Origin: Acidobacteriota bacterium
Lineage (GTDB): Bacteria > Acidobacteriota > Blastocatellia > Pyrinomonadales > Pyrinomonadaceae
Length of the DNA: 64,000 nucleotides
Assembly: GCA_020199835.1 (NCBI GenBank)
Contig: JAIVJV010000009.1
Location: forward strand, 682,001 to 746,000
Reading direction: 5' to 3'
The notes below the pieces were generated by a model. That model worked only from the letters and a program-made list of their open reading frames with translations. It was not told the DNA's origin and ran no database searches. Positions 1-7,315 of the stretch are shown here, piece after piece. Made by a program: the position numbers and the translations under genes. Within the stretch, counting starts at the first letter, position 1. The number at the start of each line of letters is the position of its first letter.

Positions 1-200
1 CCGGCAGGAGCGCGAATTTCTGCGGGGAAGTCCGGCAGTGTGGAGATGTCGTTGCCGACCACGGCCGAGGTATTTGTAAATTGCGTACCTGTCAACTGCA
101 TGCCGTCACCGGAGTCGCCGGCGAACCGGATTGTTACAGTCTCGAGCTCTTCGAGATGTTTATCCGGCTGAGTGACAGGGGGTTCAATAACAGTGCTCAT
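1..200 (-). CDS. 2-oxoacid:acceptor oxidoreductase subunit alpha, N-terminal part
   Basis: This is the first 66 codons of a minus-strand gene cut by the left edge; the ATG is at 200-198. The protein begins with a short acidic leader and then reads [20 protein letters not shown], followed by a stretch ending [10 protein letters not shown]. This is the start of the gamma-type domain found at the N-terminus of KorA-like 2-oxoacid:ferredoxin oxidoreductase alpha subunits, which oxidise 2-oxoglutarate or related acids with CoA and reduce ferredoxin. The beta subunit would lie further left, outside the window. The exact substrate cannot be told from this fragment. Confidence 0.8.
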   Translation of the reverse strand, partial: MSTVIEPPVTQPDKHLEELETVTIRFAGDSGDGMQLTGTQFTNTSAVVGNDISTLPDFPAEIRAPA

Positions 201-279
201 TTCTTATTGTTCAGACCCTTTCGAATGATGATGGCCGGGGCGCGGCAAACATAGTATAGGTCATGTAGTGGCAGAAGTC

Positions 280-1434
280 TTATGGGATGTAAGGTGACAT
301 TGCCGCAAGCTTCTCGATGATCTCCGGAAGCAAGCGCAGAGTCGTTTCCACGTCTGCGTCAGTGTTATATCTGCCGAGTGAAAAGCGAATGGAACCTTGT
401 GCTGTGGTGTAGGGAACGTTCATCGCGCGCAGAGTTGCGGAGGATTCGTGCGTGGTCGAGTGACACGCTGAACCGGTCGAAACGCAGATGCCTGCTTCAT
501 CGAGATGCGCGAGGATGTTTTGTCCTTCGACGTAATCGAAAGAAATGTTCGAAGTGTTTGGCAGACGTTTCGCTCGATCGCGCGTGCCGTTCACACGCGC
601 GTTGGGAATCTGCTCGAGAATGCCGTCTTCGAGTTTGTTACGAAGCTTTTCAATGATGTCGTGGCAGTTATCGTACTGTGCGAGACGACACGCAGCTCCG
701 AGTCCGACGATGTTTGGTACCGCCAATGTTCCCGCGCGACGCCGTTGCTCCTGCGCGCCGCCGATGATGAACGGCGCCAGCGAAATCTTGTTGCGCACGT
801 AGAGCGCGCCGACGCCCTGCGGCGCATGCAGCTTGTGACCGGAAAGCGCGAAGAGATCCACGTCGCTCCTCTTCAAATCAATTGCAATCTTGCCGACGGC
901 TTGAACACCATCAACGTGGAACAATGCCTGTGAACGTTGGCGCACGATCTGTCCGATTTCTTCAATCGGAAACAACACACCGGTTTCGTTGTTCGCGAGC
1001 ATCGTCGAGACCAACGCCGTGTCAGGCCGCAACGCCGAGCGTAGCTCTTCGAGATTCAATTCACCCGTTTCACTCACGCCCAGCCATGTGACTTCGTAAC
1101 CATCGTTCTCCAACAGCCGGCACAGATTGCGCACGGCCTCGTGTTCGACTTGCGTCGTGATGACGTGGCGTTTCGAAGGCTCAGCGGCGAGCACACCGCG
1201 GATGGCCCAGTTGTCTGACTCGGAACCACACGAAGTAAAAACTATCTCACTCGCATCCGCGGCGCCGAGCAGTTCCGCGACCTCTTCGCGCGCGCGTTCC
1301 ACGGCTTGTTTCATCTCCCGGCCCAGTGTGTGCGCTGAAGAAGGATTGCCGAAGAACTTACTGAGGTACGGTTGCATCGCTTCGAGTACTTCGGGCGCGA
1401 CTTGCGTGGTGGCGTTGTTATCGAGATAGATCAT
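280..1434 (-). CDS. nifS: Cysteine desulfurase, NifS/IscS family
   Basis: A 384-residue class V aminotransferase-fold enzyme of full length. It uses pyridoxal phosphate to take sulfur from cysteine and hands it, as a persulfide, to an Fe-S scaffold. Visible signatures are the N-terminal YLDNNATT, His98 in the cofactor-stacking position, the Schiff-base Lys201 in SGHKLHAPQG, and the catalytic Cys324 in STGSACHS on the mobile loop. The NifU-like scaffold gene lies directly upstream on the same strand, 33 bases away, and Mrp and ErpA-type genes sit beyond it, so it serves Fe-S assembly. The leader before the ATG has no obvious Shine-Dalgarno sequence and consists of 7-base repeats. Confidence 0.93.
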   Translation of the reverse strand: MIYLDNNATTQVAPEVLEAMQPYLSKFFGNPSSAHTLGREMKQAVERAREEVAELLGAADASEIVFTSCGSESDNWAIRGVLAAEPSKRHVITTQVEHEAVRNLCRLLENDGYEVTWLGVSETGELNLEELRSALRPDTALVSTMLANNETGVLFPIEEIGQIVRQRSQALFHVDGVQAVGKIAIDLKRSDVDLFALSGHKLHAPQGVGALYVRNKISLAPFIIGGAQEQRRRAGTLAVPNIVGLGAACRLAQYDNCHDIIEKLRNKLEDGILEQIPNARVNGTRDRAKRLPNTSNISFDYVEGQNILAHLDEAGICVSTGSACHSTTHESSATLRAMNVPYTTAQGSIRFSLGRYNTDADVETTLRLLPEIIEKLAAMSPYIP

Positions 1435-1440
1435 GTTGGT

Positions 1441-1468
1441 TCTTTGTGCTTTGTACTTTGCGGTTTGT
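1441..1468. repeat. Heptamer-phased tandem repeat between nifU-like gene and nifS
   Basis: Four consecutive 7-base units related to GCTTTGT fill almost the whole space between the stop codon of the NifU-like gene and the start of nifS. On the transcribed (minus) strand they read as A-rich units such as ACAAAGC. The period of 7 is visible by eye, and the units differ from one another at one to three positions. Two other heptamer-phased loci occur in this window, also in 5' leaders (47704-47788 and 59204-59296). Function unknown. Confidence 0.6.
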
Positions 1469-2025
1469 TAGGGCGTGACTGTGCTGTCGAGGATCTCTTG
1501 AATCAAAGGGTGACAGGAGCCGCAGCCGCCACCGGCGTTGCAGGCGCGAGTCACGTCGGCAACGGTTGTTAGACCCCGCGAGGCGATCTCGCGTTCGATC
1601 GTGCGTTCGGAAACAAAGAAACAGGTGCAGATGAGAGCTTCGTCGCCGATCCACTCCTCGCGCGCGGCATCACTATACTCGCGAATCGCCTCGAGCAACG
1701 CGTCGCACGCGAGTTTTGGACAGTGTTCTCTGCTGGCTTCCAAACAACCTAAATGACCACGCAAGTCAACTACGGCAGCTTCGGCGGTAGTTTTACCGGT
1801 GACTTGTTCCGTTAGCAAAGAAGCGGAAGCGACTAAAACCGTGCAACCCGCGGCTCTAAACCTCGCTTGCGACACAACTTGAGCCTCGTCGATCTGTATA
1901 GAGAAACGGACGTGGGCTCCACAGATCAGCGACGCAGAACGTCCTTTAAAGCTCGGCGAGTCTGCATCGCCGATGTTACGCGGATTGAAGAAGTGATCTG
2001 CAACTGCTGCTGGTAAATCTGACAC
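1468..2025 (-). CDS. NifU-like Fe-S scaffold with BFD-type 2Fe-2S domain
   Basis: 185 residues in two parts. Residues 1-125 are an IscU/NifU N-terminal scaffold with its three cluster cysteines at Cys35, Cys61 and Cys102 (HCPKLA). Residues 130-180 are a BFD-like 2Fe-2S domain with CTC (133, 135) and CGSC (168, 171), as in the middle of NifU. The C-terminal Nfu domain of classical NifU is absent. The usual Cys-Gly-Asp of scaffolds is Cys35-Gly36-Ala37 here; the DNA codon is GCC. In Azotobacter NifU and in IscU, Asp-to-Ala at this place is the laboratory change used to stabilise the bound cluster. The gene is followed immediately by nifS, its sulfur donor. The start is the first ATG (2025) and is consistent with the family. 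Confidence 0.88.
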   Translation of the reverse strand: MSDLPAAVADHFFNPRNIGDADSPSFKGRSASLICGAHVRFSIQIDEAQVVSQARFRAAGCTVLVASASLLTEQVTGKTTAEAAVVDLRGHLGCLEASREHCPKLACDALLEAIREYSDAAREEWIGDEALICTCFFVSERTIEREIASRGLTTVADVTRACNAGGGCGSCHPLIQEILDSTVTP

Positions 2026-2116
2026 TCGTGTTGAAACTACCTGCGGGGTTGCCGTTTGTCAAAAACTCGCGAAACAGCTACGCTTTCCCTTTGCAACTCC
2101 CAAGAAACTCAACTCT

Positions 2117-3199
2117 ATGACACAACTAAACGAACAGCTAATTCTGGATAACCTGCGGCAGATCAACGATCCGGACCTGCACAAAGATATCGTCGCCCTC
2201 GGCTTTGTTCGCGACGTCAAAATCGACGGCGGTCACGTATCGTTCCGCATCGTATTGACCACGCCGGCGTGTCCCGTGAAAGCGGACATGGAAAACGCGG
2301 CGAGAGAGATTGTCGGCGGCTTGCCGGGCGTCACGTCAGTCGCAGTAACGATGGATGCGGAAGTACCTAAAGGCCGCGGACTCGGCGAAAAACTTTCTAT
2401 CGAAGGGGTGCGCAACATCGTCGCGGTTTCATCCGGCAAAGGCGGCGTCGGCAAATCGACAGTAGCCGTGAACCTCGCGGTTTCGCTCGCCCTCGACGGT
2501 GCTCGCGTCGGTTTGATGGACGCAGATGTTTACGGTCCGAACGTGCCGATCATGCTTGGCGCGAGTGACGCACGGCCGGAGGTTGAGGGCAACAAACTGG
2601 TGCCGATCGAAGCGTTTGGCGTGAAGTTGATGTCGATGGCGCTGTTGCAACCCGGCGACAAGCCGATGATCGTGCGCGGTCCGATTCTGCACGGGCTCGT
2701 TAAACAGTTTTTGTCGGATGTAAAGTGGGGCGACCTGGACTATTTGATCGTCGACATGCCGCCGGGAACTGGCGACGTGCAGTTATCTCTCGCGCAGCTC
2801 GTGCCGGTGCAGGGCGCGGTGCTCGTCACAACCCCGCAAATCGTCGCCATCGCCGACGTGCGGCGCGCGTTGCGCATGTTTGAAACCGTCGCGATTCCCG
2901 TGCTTGGAATTGTCGAGAACATGAGCTATTTCGTGGCGCCGGATACGGGCGTGCGTTACAACATCTTTGGTGAAGGCGGTGGGCAGGCGCTCGCGCAGCG
3001 TTATAGCGTGCCGTTTTTGGGCGCGGTGCCGCTGGGTATTGAAGTCCGCGAGGGCGGCGACAACGGCGTGCCGGTCGTGGTCAGTCATCCGGAGTCACCG
3101 CAGGCGCAGGCGTTCCGCAAAGTGACAGAAGAAGTAGCGCGCCAGGTCTCGATCGAGGCGATGAAACCCGAACTTGTCGTTTTAGGAAAAGGGCAATAA
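2117..3199 (+). CDS. mrp: Mrp/ApbC/NBP35-family Fe-S cluster carrier ATPase
   Basis: 360 residues: an N-terminal MIP18/DUF59 domain (about 1-85) followed by a deviant Walker P-loop ATPase, with the P-loop SGKGGVGKST at 106-115 and VDMPPGTGD further on. Such proteins bind and transfer 4Fe-4S clusters and need ATP hydrolysis. The CxxC that carries the cluster in ApbC and NBP35 is missing: after ENMSYF the chain reads VAPDTGVRYN. This variant is also seen in other bacterial Mrp proteins as far as I know, so loss of function should not be assumed. The gene is divergent from the nifU-like/nifS pair and is followed by erpA, placing it in an Fe-S biogenesis locus. Confidence 0.92.
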   Translation: MTQLNEQLILDNLRQINDPDLHKDIVALGFVRDVKIDGGHVSFRIVLTTPACPVKADMENAAREIVGGLPGVTSVAVTMDAEVPKGRGLGEKLSIEGVRNIVAVSSGKGGVGKSTVAVNLAVSLALDGARVGLMDADVYGPNVPIMLGASDARPEVEGNKLVPIEAFGVKLMSMALLQPGDKPMIVRGPILHGLVKQFLSDVKWGDLDYLIVDMPPGTGDVQLSLAQLVPVQGAVLVTTPQIVAIADVRRALRMFETVAIPVLGIVENMSYFVAPDTGVRYNIFGEGGGQALAQRYSVPFLGAVPLGIEVREGGDNGVPVVVSHPESPQAQAFRKVTEEVARQVSIEAMKPELVVLGKGQ

Positions 3200-3240
3200 G
3201 ATAGATACCGACTACGGATTATAGAAGGACGAGGAAAGAT

Positions 3241-3597
3241 ATGTCAGCAACCACAGCGCCAACCATAGCACTCAGCGTCACTGAACCAGCCGCGGTTGAG
3301 ATCAGGAAGTTTATGTCGGGCGAAGAAGATTTACCGGAGAGCGCGGGACTCCGCGTACGGGTCGTGCCGGGCGGCTGCTCGGGTTTCCAATACAGCCTTA
3401 ATATTGAAGAGCAGTCACGCGAAGGCGATTTCATTCTCGACCAGAGAGGCGTGCGCATGTTTGTTGACATGTTCAGCGCGCAGTACCTGAACGGAGTTGA
3501 GATCGATTACGTGACCGGCGTGATGGGTTCGGGATTCACGTTCAAGAATCCAAACGCCACCGGCAGTTGCGGCTGCGGCTCTTCGTTTACCGCCTAA
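3241..3597 (+). CDS. erpA: A-type Fe-S carrier, ErpA/IscA/HesB family
   Basis: 118 residues with the HesB fold and its three invariant cysteines: Cys46 in PGGCSGFQY and Cys110 and Cys112 in GSCGCGSSF. A-type carriers accept clusters from the scaffold and deliver them to apoproteins. The start ATG follows GAGG with suitable spacing. It lies 41 bases after mrp on the same strand and is ended by a clear terminator at 3621-3659, so mrp-erpA form a short operon. ErpA, IscA and SufA cannot be separated from the sequence alone; ErpA is chosen because the neighbourhood lacks an isc or suf operon. Confidence 0.9.
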   Translation: MSATTAPTIALSVTEPAAVEIRKFMSGEEDLPESAGLRVRVVPGGCSGFQYSLNIEEQSREGDFILDQRGVRMFVDMFSAQYLNGVEIDYVTGVMGSGFTFKNPNATGSCGCGSSFTA

Positions 3598-3620
3598 ACG
3601 CACAACGGCGAGAGAGTTTG

Positions 3621-3659
3621 ACGGGAGACGGGAGCAATCCTGTCTCCCGTTTTGTTTTT
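3621..3659 (+). terminator. Rho-independent terminator after erpA
   Basis: A perfect 9-bp stem (ACGGGAGAC at 3621-3629 with GTCTCCCGT at 3642-3650), a 12-base loop, and a following T-rich run TTTGTTTTT. It ends the mrp-erpA unit. A possible TTG start for the next gene at 3652 lies inside the T-run and is therefore unlikely. Confidence 0.85.
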
Positions 3660-3678
3660 ACAAGTTTTCTGGAAAACA

Positions 3679-4158
3679 GTGTTACGAATCACGCAAGCCA
3701 CGACCCCGAGCGACATCGACCAGGCGCGCGAGCTTTTCAAAGAGTACGAAGCGAGCCTGGGAATAAGCTTGTGTTTTCAAAACTTCGCCGAAGAGCTCGC
3801 CGCCCTGCCGGGTGAATACGCGCCGCCGCGTGGTCGTCTCTTACTCGCGCGCGAATACGATCAGCTGCTCGGTTGCATTGCGCTGCGGCCGGTTGGACCA
3901 ACAACGTGTGAGATGAAGCGTTTGTTTGTTCGACCCGAACATCGCGACCGGCGACTCGGCCGCGTCTTGGCCGAAGCCATCATCGAGGAGGCGCGGAAGA
4001 TCGGTTACACACACATGCGTCTCGATACCATGCCCGGCAAAATGGATCGCGCAATTGCGCTCTATCGGTCTATCGGTTTCGTTGAAATCCCGCCCTACTA
4101 CAACACTCCAGTTGACAGCACGACGTTTCTGGAGCTTGATCTAGTCGCCAAGCCCTAA
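3679..4158 (+). CDS. GNAT family N-acetyltransferase
   Basis: About 159 residues from a GTG start at 3679 (VLRITQATTPSDIDQARELF). GNAT features are the beta-strand MKRLFVRPEHRDRRLGRVLAEA, which holds the acetyl-CoA pyrophosphate loop, and the C-terminal ALYRSIGFVEIPPY. Enzymes of this type acetylate amino groups of small molecules or proteins; the substrate cannot be read from the sequence. The GTG start is chosen because the in-frame TTG at 3652 lies within the terminator T-run. A 2Fe-2S ferredoxin gene follows 25 bases downstream, probably co-transcribed. Confidence 0.85.
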   Translation: MLRITQATTPSDIDQARELFKEYEASLGISLCFQNFAEELAALPGEYAPPRGRLLLAREYDQLLGCIALRPVGPTTCEMKRLFVRPEHRDRRLGRVLAEAIIEEARKIGYTHMRLDTMPGKMDRAIALYRSIGFVEIPPYYNTPVDSTTFLELDLVAKP

Positions 4159-4183
4159 AAACATATCTCGGGAGCAACCATAG

Positions 4184-4519
4184 ATGCCTAAGATCCAAGC
4201 TGAAACCGCTACTGGTGTGATCGAAATTGAAGCGCCTGCCGGAAAGAAACTCGTTTTAGCAATTGAAGACGCCGGAATTGACATTCTTCACCGCTGTGGC
4301 GGCAACGCTCGTTGCACCACCTGCCGAGTCGAGATCCTCGAGGGCGAACCCGGTGACATGGGAGATCTGGAGCGAGAGCGTCTCGCCAGGGAAGCGGAGC
4401 TCGCGCCCAACATTCGCCTGTCGTGCCAGATTCGCGTGAACGGCGACCTGAAAGTTCGCGTGGTAAGCCAGGCAAGCGTGCGTGGCATGGATCCCGGCCC
4501 ACGTCCCGCGGACGAATAG
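4184..4519 (+). CDS. 2Fe-2S ferredoxin, plant/adrenodoxin-type fold
   Basis: 111 residues with the cysteine pattern Cys38-x5-Cys44-x2-Cys47 (RCGGNARCTTC) and a distant Cys81 (LSCQI), which ligates a single 2Fe-2S cluster in plant-type ferredoxins. There is no signal peptide, so it acts in the cytoplasm as a one-electron carrier. The start ATG has GGGAG ten bases upstream. It follows a GNAT gene and sits near Fe-S assembly genes; no dedicated reductase or oxygenase partner is adjacent. Confidence 0.88.
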   Translation: MPKIQAETATGVIEIEAPAGKKLVLAIEDAGIDILHRCGGNARCTTCRVEILEGEPGDMGDLERERLAREAELAPNIRLSCQIRVNGDLKVRVVSQASVRGMDPGPRPADE

Positions 4520-4542
4520 GCCAACGCGATGGTCGTCGCAAC

Positions 4543-4622
4543 CTGGGAGCGCAGGCGTCTCGCCTGCAACTCACGGTGGCGTCCCATTCGCTGCCTTGCA
4601 GGCGAGACGCCTGCGGTCCCAG
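4543..4622. repeat. REP-like long palindrome, copy 1
   Basis: Two 27-base arms (4543-4569 and 4596-4622) are complementary at 26 of 27 positions, separated by a 26-base spacer. The core of each arm is itself palindromic (GCAGGCGTCTCGCCTGC). Nearly the same arms recur at 32302-32388 with an unrelated spacer. Both copies lie between genes. No transposase or coding frame is inside, so it looks like a small dispersed palindromic element rather than an insertion sequence. Confidence 0.8.
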
Positions 4623-4699
4623 CTGGAGGCCGGATTGCGTAGCGGGTGGTCTGGGTGTAATCTTCGCGTGTAATTCCAGGCTTACATCACGGAGGACTT

Positions 4700-5500
4700 A
4701 TGTTAATTGAGTCAACTGCTCATCTCCCCATCAGTCTGGCTTTCTTTCAGGAAGTTTTTCACGCTCCGGACGGCGCCGCGTTAGGCCGGATTATCCTGCG
4801 GTGGTCCCACTTTGTTGCCGGCATCCTCTGGATTGGCCTGCTTTACTTTTTCAATCTCGTCAACGTTCCGGTGCAGAAGGGACTCGACGCCGATACCAAG
4901 AAAAAAGTGAACCCCGATCTGCTCGGGCGTGCCCTCTGGTACTTCCGTTGGGGCGCGGTCGTCACGGTGCTCGCCGGACTGGCATATTTCGCGATGTACA
5001 TCCTGAAAACGGACGTTAATAACGCGAATGTTCTCGGTCGTGGCGACGTGAATGTCTGGTACGTGCTGTTCATGTGGATGCTGTACCCGATCGTTCTGTT
5101 CGCGATCGAGTTTCTGATCATCAAGAAGGCGCCGGGATTAATTAAAGACGGCCGCGTCTTCGCGATCGTGATGTTTCTGCTGGTGGCATTGTTCACTTAC
5201 GGCCTGGTTGCGTTCTTCACTTCAGCGCTGGAGGTCGGGGGGGAAAGCTACGCGAGTAACAAGTCTTATTCGATCGGCATCGGCGGCGCGTACGGCATTT
5301 TGATGATGCTGAACGTTTGGGGAATCATCTGGCCCAACAACAAACGAATCATCGCCGCTACGGCGGGAACTGGACCCGCTGCGCCACCCGAGCTCGCGCG
5401 CCAGGCGTTCATTGCTTCGCGAACAAACGCGTGGCTGTCGTTGCCGATGCTGCTTTTTATGGGAACATCACACGGCGATTGGGTGATATTGGGTAAGTAA
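4700..5500 (+). CDS. Urate hydroxylase PuuD-type membrane protein (DUF989), without cytochrome domain
   Basis: 266 residues with about six membrane segments. The first segments, with RWSHFVAGILWIGLLYFFN and ALWYFRWGAVVTVLAG, match the N-terminal membrane domain of PuuD. In PuuD this membrane domain is joined to a C-terminal cytochrome c domain that couples urate oxidation to the respiratory chain. Here the protein ends right after the membrane part and has no CxxCH. No other purine-degradation gene is nearby; a superoxide dismutase follows 36 bases later. The start is supported by GGAGGA just upstream. Family membership is fairly sure; urate activity is not. Confidence 0.75.
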   Translation: MLIESTAHLPISLAFFQEVFHAPDGAALGRIILRWSHFVAGILWIGLLYFFNLVNVPVQKGLDADTKKKVNPDLLGRALWYFRWGAVVTVLAGLAYFAMYILKTDVNNANVLGRGDVNVWYVLFMWMLYPIVLFAIEFLIIKKAPGLIKDGRVFAIVMFLLVALFTYGLVAFFTSALEVGGESYASNKSYSIGIGGAYGILMMLNVWGIIWPNNKRIIAATAGTGPAAPPELARQAFIASRTNAWLSLPMLLFMGTSHGDWVILGK

Positions 5501-5536
5501 CAGCGTAGGTTTTAGACCTAACACGGAGGGAACAAA

Positions 5537-6178
5537 ATGGGTACAACGGGGACGTATCAAGCACGACAATTCGATCTCAGCGGCCTCAAAGGAATCTCTG
5601 ATCAAACGCTGGAGATGCACTTCAAGCTTTACGAAGGCTACGTCAAAGAAACCAATAATCTCACTGAACGAATCAACGAGTTCGTCAAAGACGGGAAGGT
5701 CGATCAGGAAGAACTTCCGGCTTATTCGGAACTAACACGCCGGCTCGGTTTCGAATACAACGGCATGGTCCTGCACGAATACTATTTCGACAATCTGATC
5801 AAAGGCGGCGGAACGGGTGATCCCGATCGGACGTCACAGTTTGTGAGAGCTGCGGAGGGGTCGTTCGGGAGTTACGAGATTTGGAAAGCCGACTTCGTAG
5901 GTATCGGCAAGATGCGCGGTGTGGGTTGGGCCATCTGCTATCAGAATCCCGCGAACGGCCGTTTGTCGAACCACTGGATTACGTTACACGAGACGGGAAA
6001 CGTCGCGGGGTTCATGCCAATTCTGGTGATGGACGTTTGGGAGCACGCGTTTTTGCTCGACTACAAACCAGCCGAGCGGCCGAAGTACATCGAGGCGTTC
6101 TTCTCCAACATCGCGTGGGGCGAACTTGAGCGCCGGTTGAAAGGCCAGCAGCCACAGATTGCACAGAAATCAGCGTAA
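5537..6178 (+). CDS. Superoxide dismutase, Fe/Mn family
   Basis: 213 residues, the usual length. Metal ligands can be placed at His28 (EMHFKLYEGYV), His80 (VLHEYYFDNL), Asp166 and His170 (MDVWEHAF). The enzyme turns superoxide into peroxide and oxygen; no signal peptide is present, so it is cytoplasmic. The sequence is a divergent branch, with the N-terminal helix reading LEMHFKLYEGYVKETN instead of the common form, and iron versus manganese preference cannot be decided. Its start has GGAGGG upstream. It converges on a di-haem peroxidase gene, giving an oxidative-stress pair. Confidence 0.9.
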   Translation: MGTTGTYQARQFDLSGLKGISDQTLEMHFKLYEGYVKETNNLTERINEFVKDGKVDQEELPAYSELTRRLGFEYNGMVLHEYYFDNLIKGGGTGDPDRTSQFVRAAEGSFGSYEIWKADFVGIGKMRGVGWAICYQNPANGRLSNHWITLHETGNVAGFMPILVMDVWEHAFLLDYKPAERPKYIEAFFSNIAWGELERRLKGQQPQIAQKSA

Positions 6179-6188
6179 TCTGTGGCTG
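6149..6188. terminator. Inverted repeat at the convergent end of sod and peroxidase genes
   Basis: A perfect 12-bp inverted repeat (CAGCCACAGATT at 6149-6160 and its complement at 6177-6188, 16-base loop) straddles the sod stop codon and lies six bases before the peroxidase stop codon. It is followed by GCGTTTTACTT on the plus strand. Its position fits a two-way terminator, though the T-run is short. Confidence 0.5.
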
Positions 6189-6193
6189 GCGTT

Positions 6194-7249
6194 TTACTTC
6201 TGTGGCAGCGGCGGTTTGGTCAGGTTGCAGTCGTCAACCGACAGCGACCGCAGGAAGTTGAGCAGATCTTCACGCTGCTCCGGCAGAATCTTGTGCGGCT
6301 GGAGATTCTTCTTGTCGAGATACTGATTCGGTTTGCCCCCAGCCAGCATGATATCCACGGCCTCCTCCAACGTTGCCACACTGCCGTCGTGAAAGTAAGG
6401 CGCTGATTTCGCGATGTCTCGCAGCGTGGGCGTCTTGAACGCGCCTGTGTCTTCCGGCCTGTTCGTCACCTTGCCGCGGCCCGGGTCCGGCTCCTTCTGG
6501 TCCATCCCAATTCCGACGTTGTGATACTGCTGATCCGTGAACAAAACGCCGTCGTGGCAGTTGTTGCACTTGATCGCCTGGAAGATGTTCCACCCGCGCC
6601 ATGCGCTTTGACTGATCGCGTTGTTATCACCCGCTTTCCAACGGTCCCACGCAGTGTTGCCGCTAATGATCGTTCGCTCAAACGCGCCAATCGCTTTCAC
6701 GACGTTGTCCGGCGTGGCGTCGCTCTGAAACACCTTCTGAAACTGTGACCGATAACCTTCAAGCGCGTTCAACTTCGCGACGATCTCATCCGCTTTCGCA
6801 CTCATGTTCGCGCCGGTCCACGCCGCGAGCGCCTGCTTCTCGAGCGACCCGCTGCGGCCGTCCCAATAAAACTCTTTGTGATAGCCGATGTTCCAGAGCG
6901 TCGGGCTGCTGCGCGGCAGTTGTTTGTTGAGAGCGCCGATAGCCTTCGGTAGACCATCGGTCAAACCTTTCTCGCAAACGTGACATGAATAACACGATCT
7001 CGATCCGTCGGCGCTCAGTCGCTCGTCGAAGAACAATTGCCGGCCGAGGGCGACTTTTTCCGGCGTCATCGGATTGTCCGCGGGAACGGGCATCGCTTCG
7101 TAGGTTGAGAGCTGCGCCGGCAAAGGTTGAATTTCAGGGGTAAAGACGCCGCCGTTCGTAGTTTCCCTTACGTTGGAATTGCACGCGGCGATCAACGCAA
7201 CAGCGACCAGGAAGACGGTTGGTCCAATAAGCAGGTTCCGGGTGTTCAT
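6194..7249 (-). CDS. Di-haem cytochrome c peroxidase, MauG/CcpA family lipoprotein
   Basis: 351 residues. The N-terminus has a hydrophobic stretch ending in a lipobox, LIAAC with Cys23, so it is a membrane-anchored periplasmic protein. Two c-type haem motifs are visible: CYSCH at 86-90 and CNNCH at 228-232. This spacing is typical of bacterial peroxidases that use one high-potential and one low-potential haem to reduce hydrogen peroxide, or of MauG-like relatives that oxidise protein partners. No methylamine dehydrogenase genes are near, and the superoxide dismutase beside it favours peroxide defence. Confidence 0.9.
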   Translation of the reverse strand: MNTRNLLIGPTVFLVAVALIAACNSNVRETTNGGVFTPEIQPLPAQLSTYEAMPVPADNPMTPEKVALGRQLFFDERLSADGSRSCYSCHVCEKGLTDGLPKAIGALNKQLPRSSPTLWNIGYHKEFYWDGRSGSLEKQALAAWTGANMSAKADEIVAKLNALEGYRSQFQKVFQSDATPDNVVKAIGAFERTIISGNTAWDRWKAGDNNAISQSAWRGWNIFQAIKCNNCHDGVLFTDQQYHNVGIGMDQKEPDPGRGKVTNRPEDTGAFKTPTLRDIAKSAPYFHDGSVATLEEAVDIMLAGGKPNQYLDKKNLQPHKILPEQREDLLNFLRSLSVDDCNLTKPPLPQK

Positions 7250-7315
7250 ATTGCGCGGATTCTGCCATCTATCTTTGCGAAATGTCTAGATCCGTTTGTA
7301 TGCTGGCTGGACGAC

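Noticed and set aside
378-1429. Several plus-strand open frames opposite nifS
   Set aside because: They are Arg/Ser-rich shadows of the real minus-strand gene, with no family likeness or ribosome-binding sites. The same holds for many long antisense frames, for example inside hppA, cstA and the tricorn-like gene.
3652-3678. TTG start for the GNAT gene
   Set aside because: It lies in the T-run of the erpA terminator; GTG 3679 starts right before the conserved part.
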